Source of the DNA: an uncultured Lachnospiraceae bacterium
GTDB taxonomy: Bacteria; Bacillota; Clostridia; Lachnospirales; Lachnospiraceae
DNA length: 59,517 nucleotides
NCBI GenBank assembly: GCA_951800145.1
Contig: CATOJE010000012.1
Location: forward strand, 1-59,517
Reading direction: 5' to 3'
Shown in pieces: positions 27,550 to 36,323 of this stretch. A model generated the notes under the pieces. It was not told the origin of the DNA. It did not search any database and saw nothing but the letters and a program-made list of their open reading frames with translations. Both the position numbers and the translations under genes were made by a program. Position 1 is the first letter of the stretch. Each line of letters begins with the position of its first letter.

Positions 27550-28533
27550 ATGGCCATAAGTGATCGGTATGAGGAGGTTTTGAAGCAGTATGAGCTTCAG
27601 GTGAATGGGGTAAGGAAAGGGCGTGGAGCCTGGATTTGCGAGACGGATCAGGGAATGAAAAGCCTGCGGGAATATCAGGGTACCATAAAACGCCTGGAGT
27701 TTGAGGACCAGGTAATCAGCCGGCTGAAGGAGGAGACGGGCCTGGCAGCGGATCAGTATATCCGGAATCAGGAAGGGCGGCTTCTGACTACAGCAGAGGA
27801 TGGAACCGGCTTTATCTTAAAGGACTGGTACGGAGACCGGGAATGCAGTTTAAAGGATGGGAAGGAGGTGTGCCAGGCAGTGGGGGCCATCGCCCTGCTG
27901 CACAAAAGCCTTCGGGAGATTCCCTTTCAGGAGGAGTGGGCCATGGGGTCTACCCTTCCCAGCCTGGCAGTGCAGGACATGGAGCGGCATAACCGGGAGC
28001 TGAAGCGTGCCAGGACGTATATTCGGGGAAAAAGAAAGAAGTCGGATTTCGAGCTTTGTGTTATGCAAAGCTTCCAGCCTTTTTTTGAGCAGGCAGAGGA
28101 GGCGGCAGAGGGGATTTCTGGCTTGTGGGAGTCAGGAAAGGAGCCACGCTTCCTTTGTCATGGGGATTTAGACCATCATCATGTACTGATAGGGGACTCC
28201 TATGTGGCAGTGGTGGAGTATAACCGTCTCCACATGGGCCTTCAGATGGAGGATTTATACCGCTTTATTCGAAAGGCCATGGAAAAGCATAACTGGAGCC
28301 TTGCGCTTGGGATGGATATGCTGGAGGCCTATGAGGCGGTGCTTCCCTTAAAGGAGAAGGAACGCCGATGCCTGTACTATTTATTTTTATACCCGGAAAA
28401 GTACTGGAAGCAGATTAATTACTACTTTAATGCTAATAAGGCATGGATTCCTGCACGAAATATGGATAAAATTGTAAGTCTGCAGGAGCAGGAGAAGGTC
28501 AGGAAGGAGTTTTTGCAGAAGCTGCGGGAATGA
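27550..28533 (+). CDS. CotS-like spore coat protein, kinase-fold
   Basis: A 327-residue protein of the CotS/YsxE family (aminoglycoside-phosphotransferase fold) found in spore formers. The catalytic loop reads HGDLDHHH (residues 204-211), so the asparagine expected at the last place is histidine. The metal-binding aspartate of the 'DFD' type strand is replaced by Glu 223 in VVEYNR. It therefore may be a pseudokinase. The typical C-terminus (YYFNANKAWIPARNMDKI) is present. AAGGGGG lies 7-8 bases before the ATG at 27550. CotS itself is a spore coat component; a sporulation role is inferred from the family. Confidence 0.8.
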   Translation: MAISDRYEEVLKQYELQVNGVRKGRGAWICETDQGMKSLREYQGTIKRLEFEDQVISRLKEETGLAADQYIRNQEGRLLTTAEDGTGFILKDWYGDRECSLKDGKEVCQAVGAIALLHKSLREIPFQEEWAMGSTLPSLAVQDMERHNRELKRARTYIRGKRKKSDFELCVMQSFQPFFEQAEEAAEGISGLWESGKEPRFLCHGDLDHHHVLIGDSYVAVVEYNRLHMGLQMEDLYRFIRKAMEKHNWSLALGMDMLEAYEAVLPLKEKERRCLYYLFLYPEKYWKQINYYFNANKAWIPARNMDKIVSLQEQEKVRKEFLQKLRE

Positions 28534-28611
28534 CGGGGAAGAGATTGTAGATTTTGATGAATTTTGTGCATGTATACTTTCCTTTTTTTGCTTTTTTATG
28601 GTATAATCAAA

Positions 28612-28617
28612 AAAATA
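28612..28617 (+). promoter_or_regulatory. Probable -10 of the phosphoglucomutase gene
   Basis: TATAAT 33 bases before the start; the -35 is weak (TTGCTT at 28588, 18-base spacer). Confidence 0.5.
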
Positions 28618-28649
28618 ATTGCATTAAAAAGCAGGAGGCGCAAGAACGT

Positions 28650-30386
28650 ATGAAAGATTACATGAAGATCTACAATGAATGGCTGTCCAATCCATACTTT
28701 GATGAGGCCACTAAGGAAGAGCTCCGGGGGATTGCAGGGGATGAGAACGAGATTAAAGAGCGGTTTTACATGGACCTGGAATTCGGCACAGCCGGCCTGC
28801 GGGGAGTGATTGGCGCCGGAATTAACCGGATGAATATTTATGTGGTCCGCCGGGCAACCCAGGGACTGGCAAACTACATAATCAAGCAGGGCGGCGCCTC
28901 AAAGGGCGTGGCCATTGCCTATGATTCCCGCCATATGTCCCCGGAATTTGCCATGGAGGCAGCGATGACGCTGGCGGCAAATGGAATCAAGGCTTATAAG
29001 TTCGAATCGCTCCGCCCTACGCCGGAGCTGTCCTTTGCAGTGCGCCAGCTGGGCTGTATTGCCGGAATTAACATTACCGCTAGCCATAATCCGCCGGAGT
29101 ATAACGGCTATAAGGTTTACTGGGAGGATGGCGCGCAGTTTACACCGCCTCATGATAAGGGCGTTACAGAAGAGGTGCTGGCTATCGAGGATTTGTCCGC
29201 TGTGAAGGTTACAGACGAGGCGAGCGCTGCGGCGGCTGGATTATATCAGGTAATCGGCGCAGATATAGATGATTTGTATATTGCCCAGGTGAAGGCTCAG
29301 GTGGTAAACCAGGCGGCCATCGACAAGATGCAGGATCAGATAAGCATCATCTATACCCCGCTTCACGGCACAGGAAATATTCCAGCAAGAAGAGTGATGA
29401 AGGAGCTGGGCTTTGAACATGTGTATGTGGTTCCGGAGCAGGAGCTTCCGGATGGCGACTTCCCTACAGTCAGCTATCCTAACCCGGAGGCAAAGGAAGC
29501 CTTTGAGCTGGGCTTAAAGCTGGCAAAGGAAAAGGATGCGGATCTGGTGCTGGCTACAGACCCGGATGCAGACCGTCTGGGTGTTTATGTAAAGGATGGG
29601 AAATCCGGTGATTATATCCCCTTAACCGGGAATATGTCCGGTTCTCTTCTCTGTGAGTATGTGCTGAGCCAGAAGGCGGCGGCAGGAAAGATTCCAGCAG
29701 ACGGCCAGGTGGTGAAATCCATAGTGACAACCAATCTGGTGGATGCAGTTGCCAGGAATTATGGCTGCAGGCTGGTGGAGGTGCTTACCGGCTTTAAATG
29801 GATTGGGAAAGAAATTTTAAAGAATGAGCAGACCGGTGAGGGAAGCTATTTATTCGGCATGGAGGAGAGCTATGGCTGTCTGATCGGGGCATATGCAAGG
29901 GACAAGGACGCGATCTCAGCCACTGCAGCTCTGTGCGAGGCGGCAGCCTACTATAAAGAGAAGGGCATGACGCTGTGGGATGCTATGGTTGCCATGTATG
30001 ATAAGTATGGCTACTATAAGGACGCAGTACAGTCCATCGGCTTAAAGGGGATCGAAGGCCTGGCAAAGATCCAGTCTATTATGGAGACCCTGCGGAATAA
30101 TACCCCTGCAGAGGTGGGCGGCTATCAGGTGGTTTCTGCCAGGGATTACAAGCAGGACACCATCAAGGATATGGCTACCGGCCAGGTGACTCCTACCGGG
30201 CTCCCCGCATCTAATGTGCTTTACTATGACTTAGAGGATGGAGCATGGCTGTGTGTAAGGCCCTCCGGAACAGAGCCGAAGATAAAGTTCTACTATGGAA
30301 TTAAGGGATCCTCCCTGGCAGATGCAGATGAGAAGTCTGCTGCTATGGGCAAGGCGGTGCAGGCGATGGTAGATACGATGCTGTAA
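28650..30386 (+). CDS. pgcA: Phosphoglucomutase/phosphomannomutase
   Basis: A 578-residue alpha-phosphohexomutase of the PgcA type, which interconverts glucose-1- and glucose-6-phosphate. Motifs in order: FGTAGLRGVIG, active-site serine loop TASHNPPEYNGYKVYW, metal loop DPDADRLG, sugar-binding GFKWIGKEI and FGMEESYG, phosphate-binding RPSGTEPKIKFYYG. AGGAGG lies upstream of ATG 28650; an in-frame extension to 28554 covers the promoter and is not coding. It supplies glucose-1-phosphate, the substrate of nucleotidyltransferases such as the one at 33445. Confidence 0.93.
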   Translation: MKDYMKIYNEWLSNPYFDEATKEELRGIAGDENEIKERFYMDLEFGTAGLRGVIGAGINRMNIYVVRRATQGLANYIIKQGGASKGVAIAYDSRHMSPEFAMEAAMTLAANGIKAYKFESLRPTPELSFAVRQLGCIAGINITASHNPPEYNGYKVYWEDGAQFTPPHDKGVTEEVLAIEDLSAVKVTDEASAAAAGLYQVIGADIDDLYIAQVKAQVVNQAAIDKMQDQISIIYTPLHGTGNIPARRVMKELGFEHVYVVPEQELPDGDFPTVSYPNPEAKEAFELGLKLAKEKDADLVLATDPDADRLGVYVKDGKSGDYIPLTGNMSGSLLCEYVLSQKAAAGKIPADGQVVKSIVTTNLVDAVARNYGCRLVEVLTGFKWIGKEILKNEQTGEGSYLFGMEESYGCLIGAYARDKDAISATAALCEAAAYYKEKGMTLWDAMVAMYDKYGYYKDAVQSIGLKGIEGLAKIQSIMETLRNNTPAEVGGYQVVSARDYKQDTIKDMATGQVTPTGLPASNVLYYDLEDGAWLCVRPSGTEPKIKFYYGIKGSSLADADEKSAAMGKAVQAMVDTML

Positions 30387-30407
30387 GAAAAGAATAGCTA
30401 GAAAAAG

Positions 30408-30440
30408 GGGGTTCGGAGAGGGAATTCTCCGGACCCCTTT
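30408..30440 (+). terminator. Intrinsic terminator
   Basis: Stem ggggttcggaga/tctccggacccc (12 bp with one G-U) and a short TTT tract; ends the phosphoglucomutase transcript. Confidence 0.7.
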
Positions 30441-30481
30441 GCTCCGCTTGGCATTTCTTTTTTTATAAAGCAGGTGAAAAA

Positions 30482-30596
30482 TGTAAGTACTTACAAAAAG
30501 TTTATAAAAACTATTGATTTTATTTAAAAAGTGTAGTATAGTAAGCCTAGACAACACGGGAAAAACATGATATTGAGTCAGATGTAAGTACTTACA
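30482..30596. promoter_or_regulatory. Twin palindromic operators flanking a promoter
   Basis: The perfect 14-bp palindrome TGTAAGTACTTACA occurs at 30482-30495 and 30583-30596, inside identical 19-base copies 101 bases apart. Between them lies a promoter: TTGATT (30514-30519), 17 bases, TATAGT (30537-30542). This is a classic arrangement for repression by DNA looping. The palindrome resembles sites of GntR-type regulators; no regulator gene is next to it. Confidence 0.75.
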
Positions 30597-30618
30597 AAAA
30601 TTATGGAGGTAGCAAAGT

Positions 30619-31959
30619 ATGAGCACACAGGTAAAAGAAACAGTAATTCAGTTTGGCGAGGGCGGATTTTTACGAGGATTTGTGGATTATTTTTTCCACA
30701 AGCTGCAGGAGAAGGGGTTATATGATGGAAAGATTGTTGTAGTACAGCCCATTGAGAAAGGAATGTGCCAGATGCTTGCAGATCAGAACTGCGAGTATAA
30801 TCTGTTCCTCCGGGGCATTGAAAATGGACAGGTGGTGAACGAGCACACCCATATCACCTCGATCTCCAGAGCATTAAATCCCTACACACAGTATGAGGAG
30901 TACATCGCTCTGGCAGAGAATCCGGATCTGCGGGTGCTGGTATCTAATACCACGGAGGCAGGAATCGAGTATTTAGGCACAGAGAAGCTGACAGACACAC
31001 CGCCCAAGTCCTATCCGGCGAAGCTGACTCAATTCTTATATAAGCGTTTCCAGGCCGGGTTAAAGGGCATGATTCTGCTTCCCTGTGAGCTGATTGACGA
31101 GAACGGCGCTAATTTAAAGGCCTGTGTATTAAAATACGCGGATTTGTGGGAGCTGGGAGATGGGTTTAAAAACTGGCTGGAGCAGGAGAACGACTTCTGC
31201 AGCACCCTGGTAGACCGGATTGTAACTGGCTATCCCAGAGATGAGGTGGAGGAACTGACAAAGCAGATCGGCTACAAGGATAACCTGATTGATACAGCTG
31301 AGATTTTCCATCTGTGGGTGATCGGCGGGCATCATGAGGACGAGCTGCCATTTAACAAGGCTGGATACAATATCGTGTGGACTGACGATGTGAAGCCCTA
31401 TAAGAAGAGAAAGGTACGTATTTTAAACGGCGGCCACACCTCCATGGTACTGGGAGCATATCTGTATGGCTTAGAGACCGTAGGAGAGTGCTTAAAGGAT
31501 GAGACCGTGCGGTCATATCTGGAGAGATGCCTGTTTGATGAAATCGTGCCCACCTTGGGGAACAGCGAGACAGATGTGAAGTTTGCCAAGGATGTACTGG
31601 AGCGGTTCTCCAACCCATTTATTAAGCATATGCTCCTTAGCATTGCGCTGAATTCTGTCAGCAAGTTCCAGGTACGTGTACTGCCTACCATCTTAGAGTA
31701 TAAGGAGAAATTCGGGAAATATCCGGCAGCACTGACCTTCTCCATGGCCAGCCTGATCGCTTTCTACCGCACGGACAAGGCAAATGACGGAGAAGAGATC
31801 ATGAGCTTTATGAAGACGGCCTCCGTGGAAGAGATCATGAAGAGACAGGATTACTGGCAGGCAGATTTAACGGATATGATCCCCTTGGTTCAGGAATACT
31901 ATGACCTGATTCAGGAAAAGGGCATGGCAGAGGCTTATAAGGTTGTGTTAAATCATTAA
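30619..31959 (+). CDS. uxaB: Tagaturonate reductase
   Basis: A 446-residue NAD-dependent oxidoreductase of the mannitol-dehydrogenase/UxaB family. It reduces tagaturonate to altronate in galacturonate breakdown. The N-terminus (IQFGEGGFLRGFVDYFF) is the nucleotide-binding strand, and the catalytic region KVRILNGGHTSM carries the family lysine and histidine. Somewhat shorter than E. coli UxaB. TATGGAGG precedes the ATG. It is alone: no uxaA or uxaC adjoins. The two palindromes upstream suggest inducible control by pectin-derived sugars, an inference. Confidence 0.88.
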   Translation: MSTQVKETVIQFGEGGFLRGFVDYFFHKLQEKGLYDGKIVVVQPIEKGMCQMLADQNCEYNLFLRGIENGQVVNEHTHITSISRALNPYTQYEEYIALAENPDLRVLVSNTTEAGIEYLGTEKLTDTPPKSYPAKLTQFLYKRFQAGLKGMILLPCELIDENGANLKACVLKYADLWELGDGFKNWLEQENDFCSTLVDRIVTGYPRDEVEELTKQIGYKDNLIDTAEIFHLWVIGGHHEDELPFNKAGYNIVWTDDVKPYKKRKVRILNGGHTSMVLGAYLYGLETVGECLKDETVRSYLERCLFDEIVPTLGNSETDVKFAKDVLERFSNPFIKHMLLSIALNSVSKFQVRVLPTILEYKEKFGKYPAALTFSMASLIAFYRTDKANDGEEIMSFMKTASVEEIMKRQDYWQADLTDMIPLVQEYYDLIQEKGMAEAYKVVLNH

Positions 31960-31973
31960 GAATCAAAGAAAGA

Positions 31974-31999
31974 AAACCGCCGGTTTCCGGCGGTTTTTT
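31974..31999 (+). terminator. Intrinsic terminator
   Basis: Perfect 10-bp stem aaaccgccgg/ccggcggttt with loop ttt and a T tract. It may serve both the uxaB gene and the convergent small gene. Confidence 0.9.
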
Positions 32000-32015
32000 A
32001 ATATAGTGAGAAGGG

Positions 32016-32429
32016 CTATTGGGATGAGGCGGCGGTTTCCGGCGGAAAGCCGTCGATTAAGGTAACTGCTCCGCAGATGCTGGGGTAATAGCTTCCATAC
32101 TCCTCACGCTCAGCGATCCGCAGCTTATAGTATTTTCCAGTTTTAATTTCCTTATAAACCTGGGCCTCTTCAAAACGGTCCGCCAGGGCCAGATTGGTGA
32201 TCTGGAAGGTCTCTGCATTTCCATTGCGGTCTGTGGTGTGGATCAGGTAAACAGCCTCGTCATTGATCTCCGTGATTTCCTTTAGCTCTACCTGGATTTC
32301 CACATAACGCATGTCGTGGTCATTATCTTTTCTGGGCTGGAGGGCCAGGAAGGCCAGGATGCCGATGATAATCAGACCGCCGATGATATCCCAGATGATT
32401 TTGGCAAGAGTGTCTTTTACTGGATTCAT
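32016..32429 (-). CDS. Hypothetical membrane-anchored protein
   Basis: A 137-residue protein with one N-terminal transmembrane helix (IIWDIIGGLIIIGILAFLAL, residues about 10-30) and a soluble domain rich in charged residues, presumably on one face of the membrane. I do not recognise the family. The ATG at 32429 has AAAGGGAAG upstream; a longer reading to 32471 begins at the promoter -10 and is rejected. Convergent with uxaB. Confidence 0.7.
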   Translation of the reverse strand: MNPVKDTLAKIIWDIIGGLIIIGILAFLALQPRKDNDHDMRYVEIQVELKEITEINDEAVYLIHTTDRNGNAETFQITNLALADRFEEAQVYKEIKTGKYYKLRIAEREEYGSYYPSICGAVTLIDGFPPETAASSQ

Positions 32430-32469
32430 TTTTCTTCCCTTTCTTGTAAAAAACTGTTCTGTGAAATCC

Positions 32470-32498
32470 ACATTACATCCTTATGAAGGTTTTGTCAA
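32470..32498 (-). promoter_or_regulatory. Promoter of the small membrane protein
   Basis: On the minus strand: TTGACA (complement of 32493-32498), 17 bases, TAATGT (complement of 32470-32475). Good sigma-A match. Confidence 0.65.
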
Positions 32499-32594
32499 TA
32501 AGAAAAAAGGATTTTTACAGCAGATATACAGGAATGACTCATGAGCCAGGCAGCGAAAGGCATAGTATTATAAAAAATGCAGGCGGGAAAAGCA

Positions 32595-33335
32595 ATGGGA
32601 AAATGGCTGCGTGCTGTCTGGCTCGGGGCGATGACAGCGTGGTGCCTGCTGGCCATGGGGAGCCGGCTAAGCAGGTATTCCGCGGCGGATTGGCTTCAAA
32701 GGGATGACAGAAATGAGGACAGGATAACAATAGAGACCGGGGTAAGGGCAGGGATGGAATTTGCGCAGGGGGAGGCGGGAAGGAAAACCGTTGCACTTAC
32801 CTTTGACGACGGCCCCCATGAGACCTGGACTCCGGCCCTGCTGGACGGGCTAAAGGAGCGGGGGGTAAAGGCGACCTTTTTCCTCATGGGGGAAAATATT
32901 GAAGGAAAGGAAGAGATCGTAAGGAGGATAGCGGAGGAGGGCCATCTGATCGGCAATCACAGCTACCGCCATGTACAGCTTACAAAAGCGGGGGTGGATG
33001 ATGTCTGTGAGTCTTTCGAAAGGACAGGAGATATAATAGAAGAATTAACAGGAAGGAGGCCGCAGTATGTGCGGCCTCCTTATGGAGATTGGAATGAGGA
33101 GCTGGAGTGCAGAACAAACCTGACAACTGTTTTATGGAATGTGGACAGCATGGACTGGAGTTCCCAGAGCAGCAGTCAGATTGCAGGCAAGGTGTGCCGG
33201 GAGGTGGAGGATGGAGATATTATTTTGATGCACGATATTTTCCGCTCCTCTGAGGAAGCTGCGCTGGAAATTATCGACCGCCTGACCCAGGAGGGATGGC
33301 GGTTTGTAACAGTGGATGAACTGATGGTAGATTGA
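32595..33335 (+). CDS. Polysaccharide deacetylase family protein
   Basis: A 246-residue carbohydrate esterase family 4 protein with an N-terminal signal anchor. The NodB domain has all motifs: TFDDGPHETWTP, GNHSYRHVQL (metal His pair), RPPYGDWNEE, WNVDSMDWSS, and LMHDIF. It probably removes acetyl groups from peptidoglycan or another surface glycan on the outer face. I prefer ATG 32595 (GGCGGG upstream); ATG 32577 is also possible but lies close to a TATTAT -10-like box. Confidence 0.85.
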   Translation: MGKWLRAVWLGAMTAWCLLAMGSRLSRYSAADWLQRDDRNEDRITIETGVRAGMEFAQGEAGRKTVALTFDDGPHETWTPALLDGLKERGVKATFFLMGENIEGKEEIVRRIAEEGHLIGNHSYRHVQLTKAGVDDVCESFERTGDIIEELTGRRPQYVRPPYGDWNEELECRTNLTTVLWNVDSMDWSSQSSSQIAGKVCREVEDGDIILMHDIFRSSEEAALEIIDRLTQEGWRFVTVDELMVD

Positions 33336-33377
33336 ATTGCCTTTTTTTATTTGATGTGATATAGTATAGCTAAATAG

Positions 33378-33415
33378 ACCTTCCTACGTCGGGGCAGGCT
33401 TTTAGTGAGGAAGGT
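33378..33415 (+). other. Stem-loop ahead of the nucleotidyltransferase gene
   Basis: Perfect 8-bp arms accttcct/aggaaggt enclose 22 bases, in the leader 30 bases before the start. No T tract follows. Could stabilise or regulate the mRNA. Confidence 0.45.
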
Positions 33416-33444
33416 ACATAGATAATGAAAGGGGAGGTAGAATT

Positions 33445-34365
33445 TTGAAGGATACAACATTAGTGGTTATGGCAGCTGGCATTGGCAGCCGGTTTGGGGG
33501 CGGGATCAAGCAGCTGGCGCCTGTGGGGCCAAACGGCGAGATTATTATGGACTATTCCGTGCACGATGCCTTAGAGGCAGGTTTTAATAAGGTGGTATTT
33601 ATTATCCGCAGGGATTTGGAGGATGACTTTAAGGAGATCATCGGGAACCGGATGGCGAAGCTGACCAAGGTAGAATATGCATATCAGGAGCTGGAGGATC
33701 TTCCAGCCGGATTTGCCGTGCCGGAGGGGAGAAAGAAGCCTTGGGGGACTGGTCATGCAGTGCTTACTGTAAAGAACCTGGTGAAGGAGCCCTTTATTGT
33801 GATTAATGCAGATGATTATTATGGAAAGGAAGGCTTCCGCAAGATCCATGATTATCTGGTACAGGAGGAAGGGCAAAGTGATGTGTATTCTATGTGTATG
33901 GCTGGCTTTGTCCTTAGAAATACCCTCAGCGAGAACGGCACAGTGACCAGAGGCGCCTGTGAGGTGGATGGAGAAGGGTATTTAAAGCAGGTTACGGAAA
34001 CCTTTGGCATCCAGATGGGGGCAGACGGACTGCAGGCAGAGAATGAGAAGGGAGAGCCGGTGACGGTCCGGGCGGATCAACTGGTATCCATGAATATGTG
34101 GGGGCTGCCGCCCGCATTTTTAGATGAGCTGGAAAAGCGTTTCCCTGAATTTCTGGCAGATATTCCAGAGGGGAATCTGAAAGCGGAGTTTCTTCTGCCC
34201 CAGGTGATCGACAGCCTGGTGAAGGAGGGGAAGGCCAAGGTCAAGGTGCTGGATACCCAGGACAAATGGTTCGGTGTAACTTATCAGGAGGATAAGGAAG
34301 CAGTGGTGAACGCTATCCGCAAGCTGATCGCAGATGGTGTTTATAAAGAGAAGCTGTTTTCATAA
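33445..34365 (+). CDS. Sugar-nucleotide-type nucleotidyltransferase
   Basis: A 306-residue GT-A fold protein of the NTP-transferase family. The nucleotide-binding loop reads VVMAAGIGSRFGGGIKQL, followed by GTGHAV and a metal site NADDYYG. Relatives transfer NMP to sugar-1-phosphates. The loop with GGGIKQ differs from RmlA and GalU, so the sugar and nucleotide are uncertain. The start is TTG, 8 bases after GGGGAGG; no ATG fits. Confidence 0.8.
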   Translation: MKDTTLVVMAAGIGSRFGGGIKQLAPVGPNGEIIMDYSVHDALEAGFNKVVFIIRRDLEDDFKEIIGNRMAKLTKVEYAYQELEDLPAGFAVPEGRKKPWGTGHAVLTVKNLVKEPFIVINADDYYGKEGFRKIHDYLVQEEGQSDVYSMCMAGFVLRNTLSENGTVTRGACEVDGEGYLKQVTETFGIQMGADGLQAENEKGEPVTVRADQLVSMNMWGLPPAFLDELEKRFPEFLADIPEGNLKAEFLLPQVIDSLVKEGKAKVKVLDTQDKWFGVTYQEDKEAVVNAIRKLIADGVYKEKLFS

Positions 34366-34388
34366 AACAGCTTCTGCTAGATGATATG

Positions 34389-34414
34389 AGAGTCCGGCAA
34401 GCCGGACTCTTTTT
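34389..34414 (+). terminator. Intrinsic terminator
   Basis: Perfect 10-bp stem agagtccggc/gccggactct with loop aa, then TTTT. Ends the nucleotidyltransferase transcript. Confidence 0.9.
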
Positions 34415-34457
34415 CAGAAGCCGGGCCAGGATGAAATTTGCCGAAAGACATGAGGAG

Positions 34458-34482
34458 ACCCCGGTTAAAAAGCAACCGGGGT
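34458..34482 (+). other. Stem-loop upstream of the pyrophosphatase gene
   Basis: Perfect 9-bp stem accccggtt/aaccggggt with a 7-base loop; no T tract. The rest of the 266-base gap (34366-34631) is A+T-rich and shows nothing else I can name. Confidence 0.5.
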
Positions 34483-34631
34483 AATTATGAAAAATCTATG
34501 TGCAATTTGTCTAGTGGAGAGAAAGTTTTTAATAACTTTCTATGCATTTAGTATAAAGAAGCAATGTGAATAAACTATGAACATTGTGTAAATAGATTAT
34601 GAAAAGATAATGGGAAAATATGGAGGAGATT

Positions 34632-36305
34632 ATGGCAGAAGAGACAAAACGAAAAACCTTGGTAATCGGACATAAAAATCCGGATACAGATTCCATTTGC
34701 TCTGCAATTTGCTATGCGAATCTGAAGGAAAAGCTGACAGGAAGGGTGTATGAACCGGGAAGAGCGGGAAATGTGAACTCGGAGACTCAGTTTGTGCTGG
34801 ATTATTTCCACGTGAAAAAGCCGAGGATGGTTCAGACCGTTCGCACTCAGGTGAAGGATATCGAGATTCGGGAGACAAAGGGGGTTCGGAAAAATATTTC
34901 TCTGAAGAATGCGTGGAACCTGATGCAGAAGGAGAATGTGGTGACGCTGGCTGCAGTAACTGACAGCGGTCTGCTGGAGGGGCTGATTACTGTGGGAGAT
35001 ATCACCAAATCCTATATGAATGTATATGACAGCAGCATTCTCTCCAAAGCAGTTACCCAGTATTCTAATATAGTGGAGACGCTGGAGGGGGTTATGGTAA
35101 TCGGAGATGAGAATGATTACTTCGGAAAGGGGAAGGTACTGATTGCGGCAGCGAATCCGGACATGATGGAGTTTTACATAGAGCCCAATGATCTGGTGAT
35201 TTTAGGAAACCGCTATGAATCCCAGCTCTGCGCCATCGAGATGGAGGCCAGCTGCATTATTGTCTGTGAGGGCGCAGGGGTTTCCATGACCATTAAAAAG
35301 CTGGCCCAGGAGAAGGGCTGTTCGATCATCACCACCCCTTATGATACCTATACCGCAGCCCGGCTTGTTCATCAGAGCATGCCCATCAGCTACTTTATGA
35401 AAACAGAGCATCTGATTACCTTTGATGAGGAGGATTTCACCGAAGAGATAAAGGACGTGATGGCCAGCAAGCGGCATCGTGACTTTCCTATACTGGATAA
35501 AAACGGCCATTATAAAGGAATGATTTCCAGGCGGAATTTGCTTGGCGCCAGGGGAAAAGCTGTGATTTTAGTGGATCACAATGAAAAGGGACAGGCAGTA
35601 GACGGCATTGAAGGCGCGGATATCCAGGAAATCATCGATCACCACAGACTGGGGGCGGTGGAAACCATATCCCCGGTATATTTCCGAAATCAGCCTCTGG
35701 GATGCACTGCCACCATTGTGTATCAGATGTATCAGGAGCATGGGATTCAGGTTGAGCCTCCGATCGCCGGGCTTCTTTGCAGCGCGATCCTATCAGATAC
35801 CCTTCTTTTCCGCTCCCCTACCTGTACAGTTGTGGACCGGGCGGCGGCTATGGAGCTGGCGGAGATTGCGGGAGTGGAAATCGAAGGCTTTGCCGGAAAG
35901 ATGTTTGCCGCCGGGAGTAATTTAAAGGGAAAGACCGATCGGGAGATCTTTTACCAGGATTTCAAGCAGTTTGAAGCTGGAAAGGTGAAGTTTGGGGTAG
36001 GACAGATCAGCTCCGTGAATACAGAGGAGCTGGAGGACTTAAAGTCAAGGCTGCTGCCGTTTTTGAAAAAAGCGAATCAGGAGCATGGGACGGATATGAT
36101 GTTTTTTATGCTGACGAATATCCTCACAGAGTCCACGGATCTTTTATGTGAGGGAACGGGTGCGGAGCAGCTGATTGGGAAGGCCTTCCATGTGGCAGAA
36201 AGGGAAGGGGAGAAAAACCAGGCAGAAAGCCAGGTGATCTGCCTGCCGGGAGTGGTTTCCAGGAAGAAGCAGCTGGTTCCTGGAATCATGATTGCCGAGG
36301 GATAA
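34632..36305 (+). CDS. ppaC: Mn-dependent inorganic pyrophosphatase with CBS/DRTGG insert
   Basis: A 557-residue family II pyrophosphatase, which hydrolyses diphosphate in the cytosol. DHH phosphoesterase motifs GHKNPDTDSICSA and DHHRLG bracket a regulatory insert: CBS (around residues 65-125), DRTGG (around 140-245), and CBS (around 250-305). Known relatives are controlled by AMP, ADP and diadenosine polyphosphates binding there. The DHHA2 domain closes the protein. GGAGGAG lies just before ATG 34632; an in-frame ATG at 34620 overlaps that ribosome site. Confidence 0.93.
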   Translation: MAEETKRKTLVIGHKNPDTDSICSAICYANLKEKLTGRVYEPGRAGNVNSETQFVLDYFHVKKPRMVQTVRTQVKDIEIRETKGVRKNISLKNAWNLMQKENVVTLAAVTDSGLLEGLITVGDITKSYMNVYDSSILSKAVTQYSNIVETLEGVMVIGDENDYFGKGKVLIAAANPDMMEFYIEPNDLVILGNRYESQLCAIEMEASCIIVCEGAGVSMTIKKLAQEKGCSIITTPYDTYTAARLVHQSMPISYFMKTEHLITFDEEDFTEEIKDVMASKRHRDFPILDKNGHYKGMISRRNLLGARGKAVILVDHNEKGQAVDGIEGADIQEIIDHHRLGAVETISPVYFRNQPLGCTATIVYQMYQEHGIQVEPPIAGLLCSAILSDTLLFRSPTCTVVDRAAAMELAEIAGVEIEGFAGKMFAAGSNLKGKTDREIFYQDFKQFEAGKVKFGVGQISSVNTEELEDLKSRLLPFLKKANQEHGTDMMFFMLTNILTESTDLLCEGTGAEQLIGKAFHVAEREGEKNQAESQVICLPGVVSRKKQLVPGIMIAEG

Positions 36306-36323
36306 TGCTGGAAAGGAAGGAAT

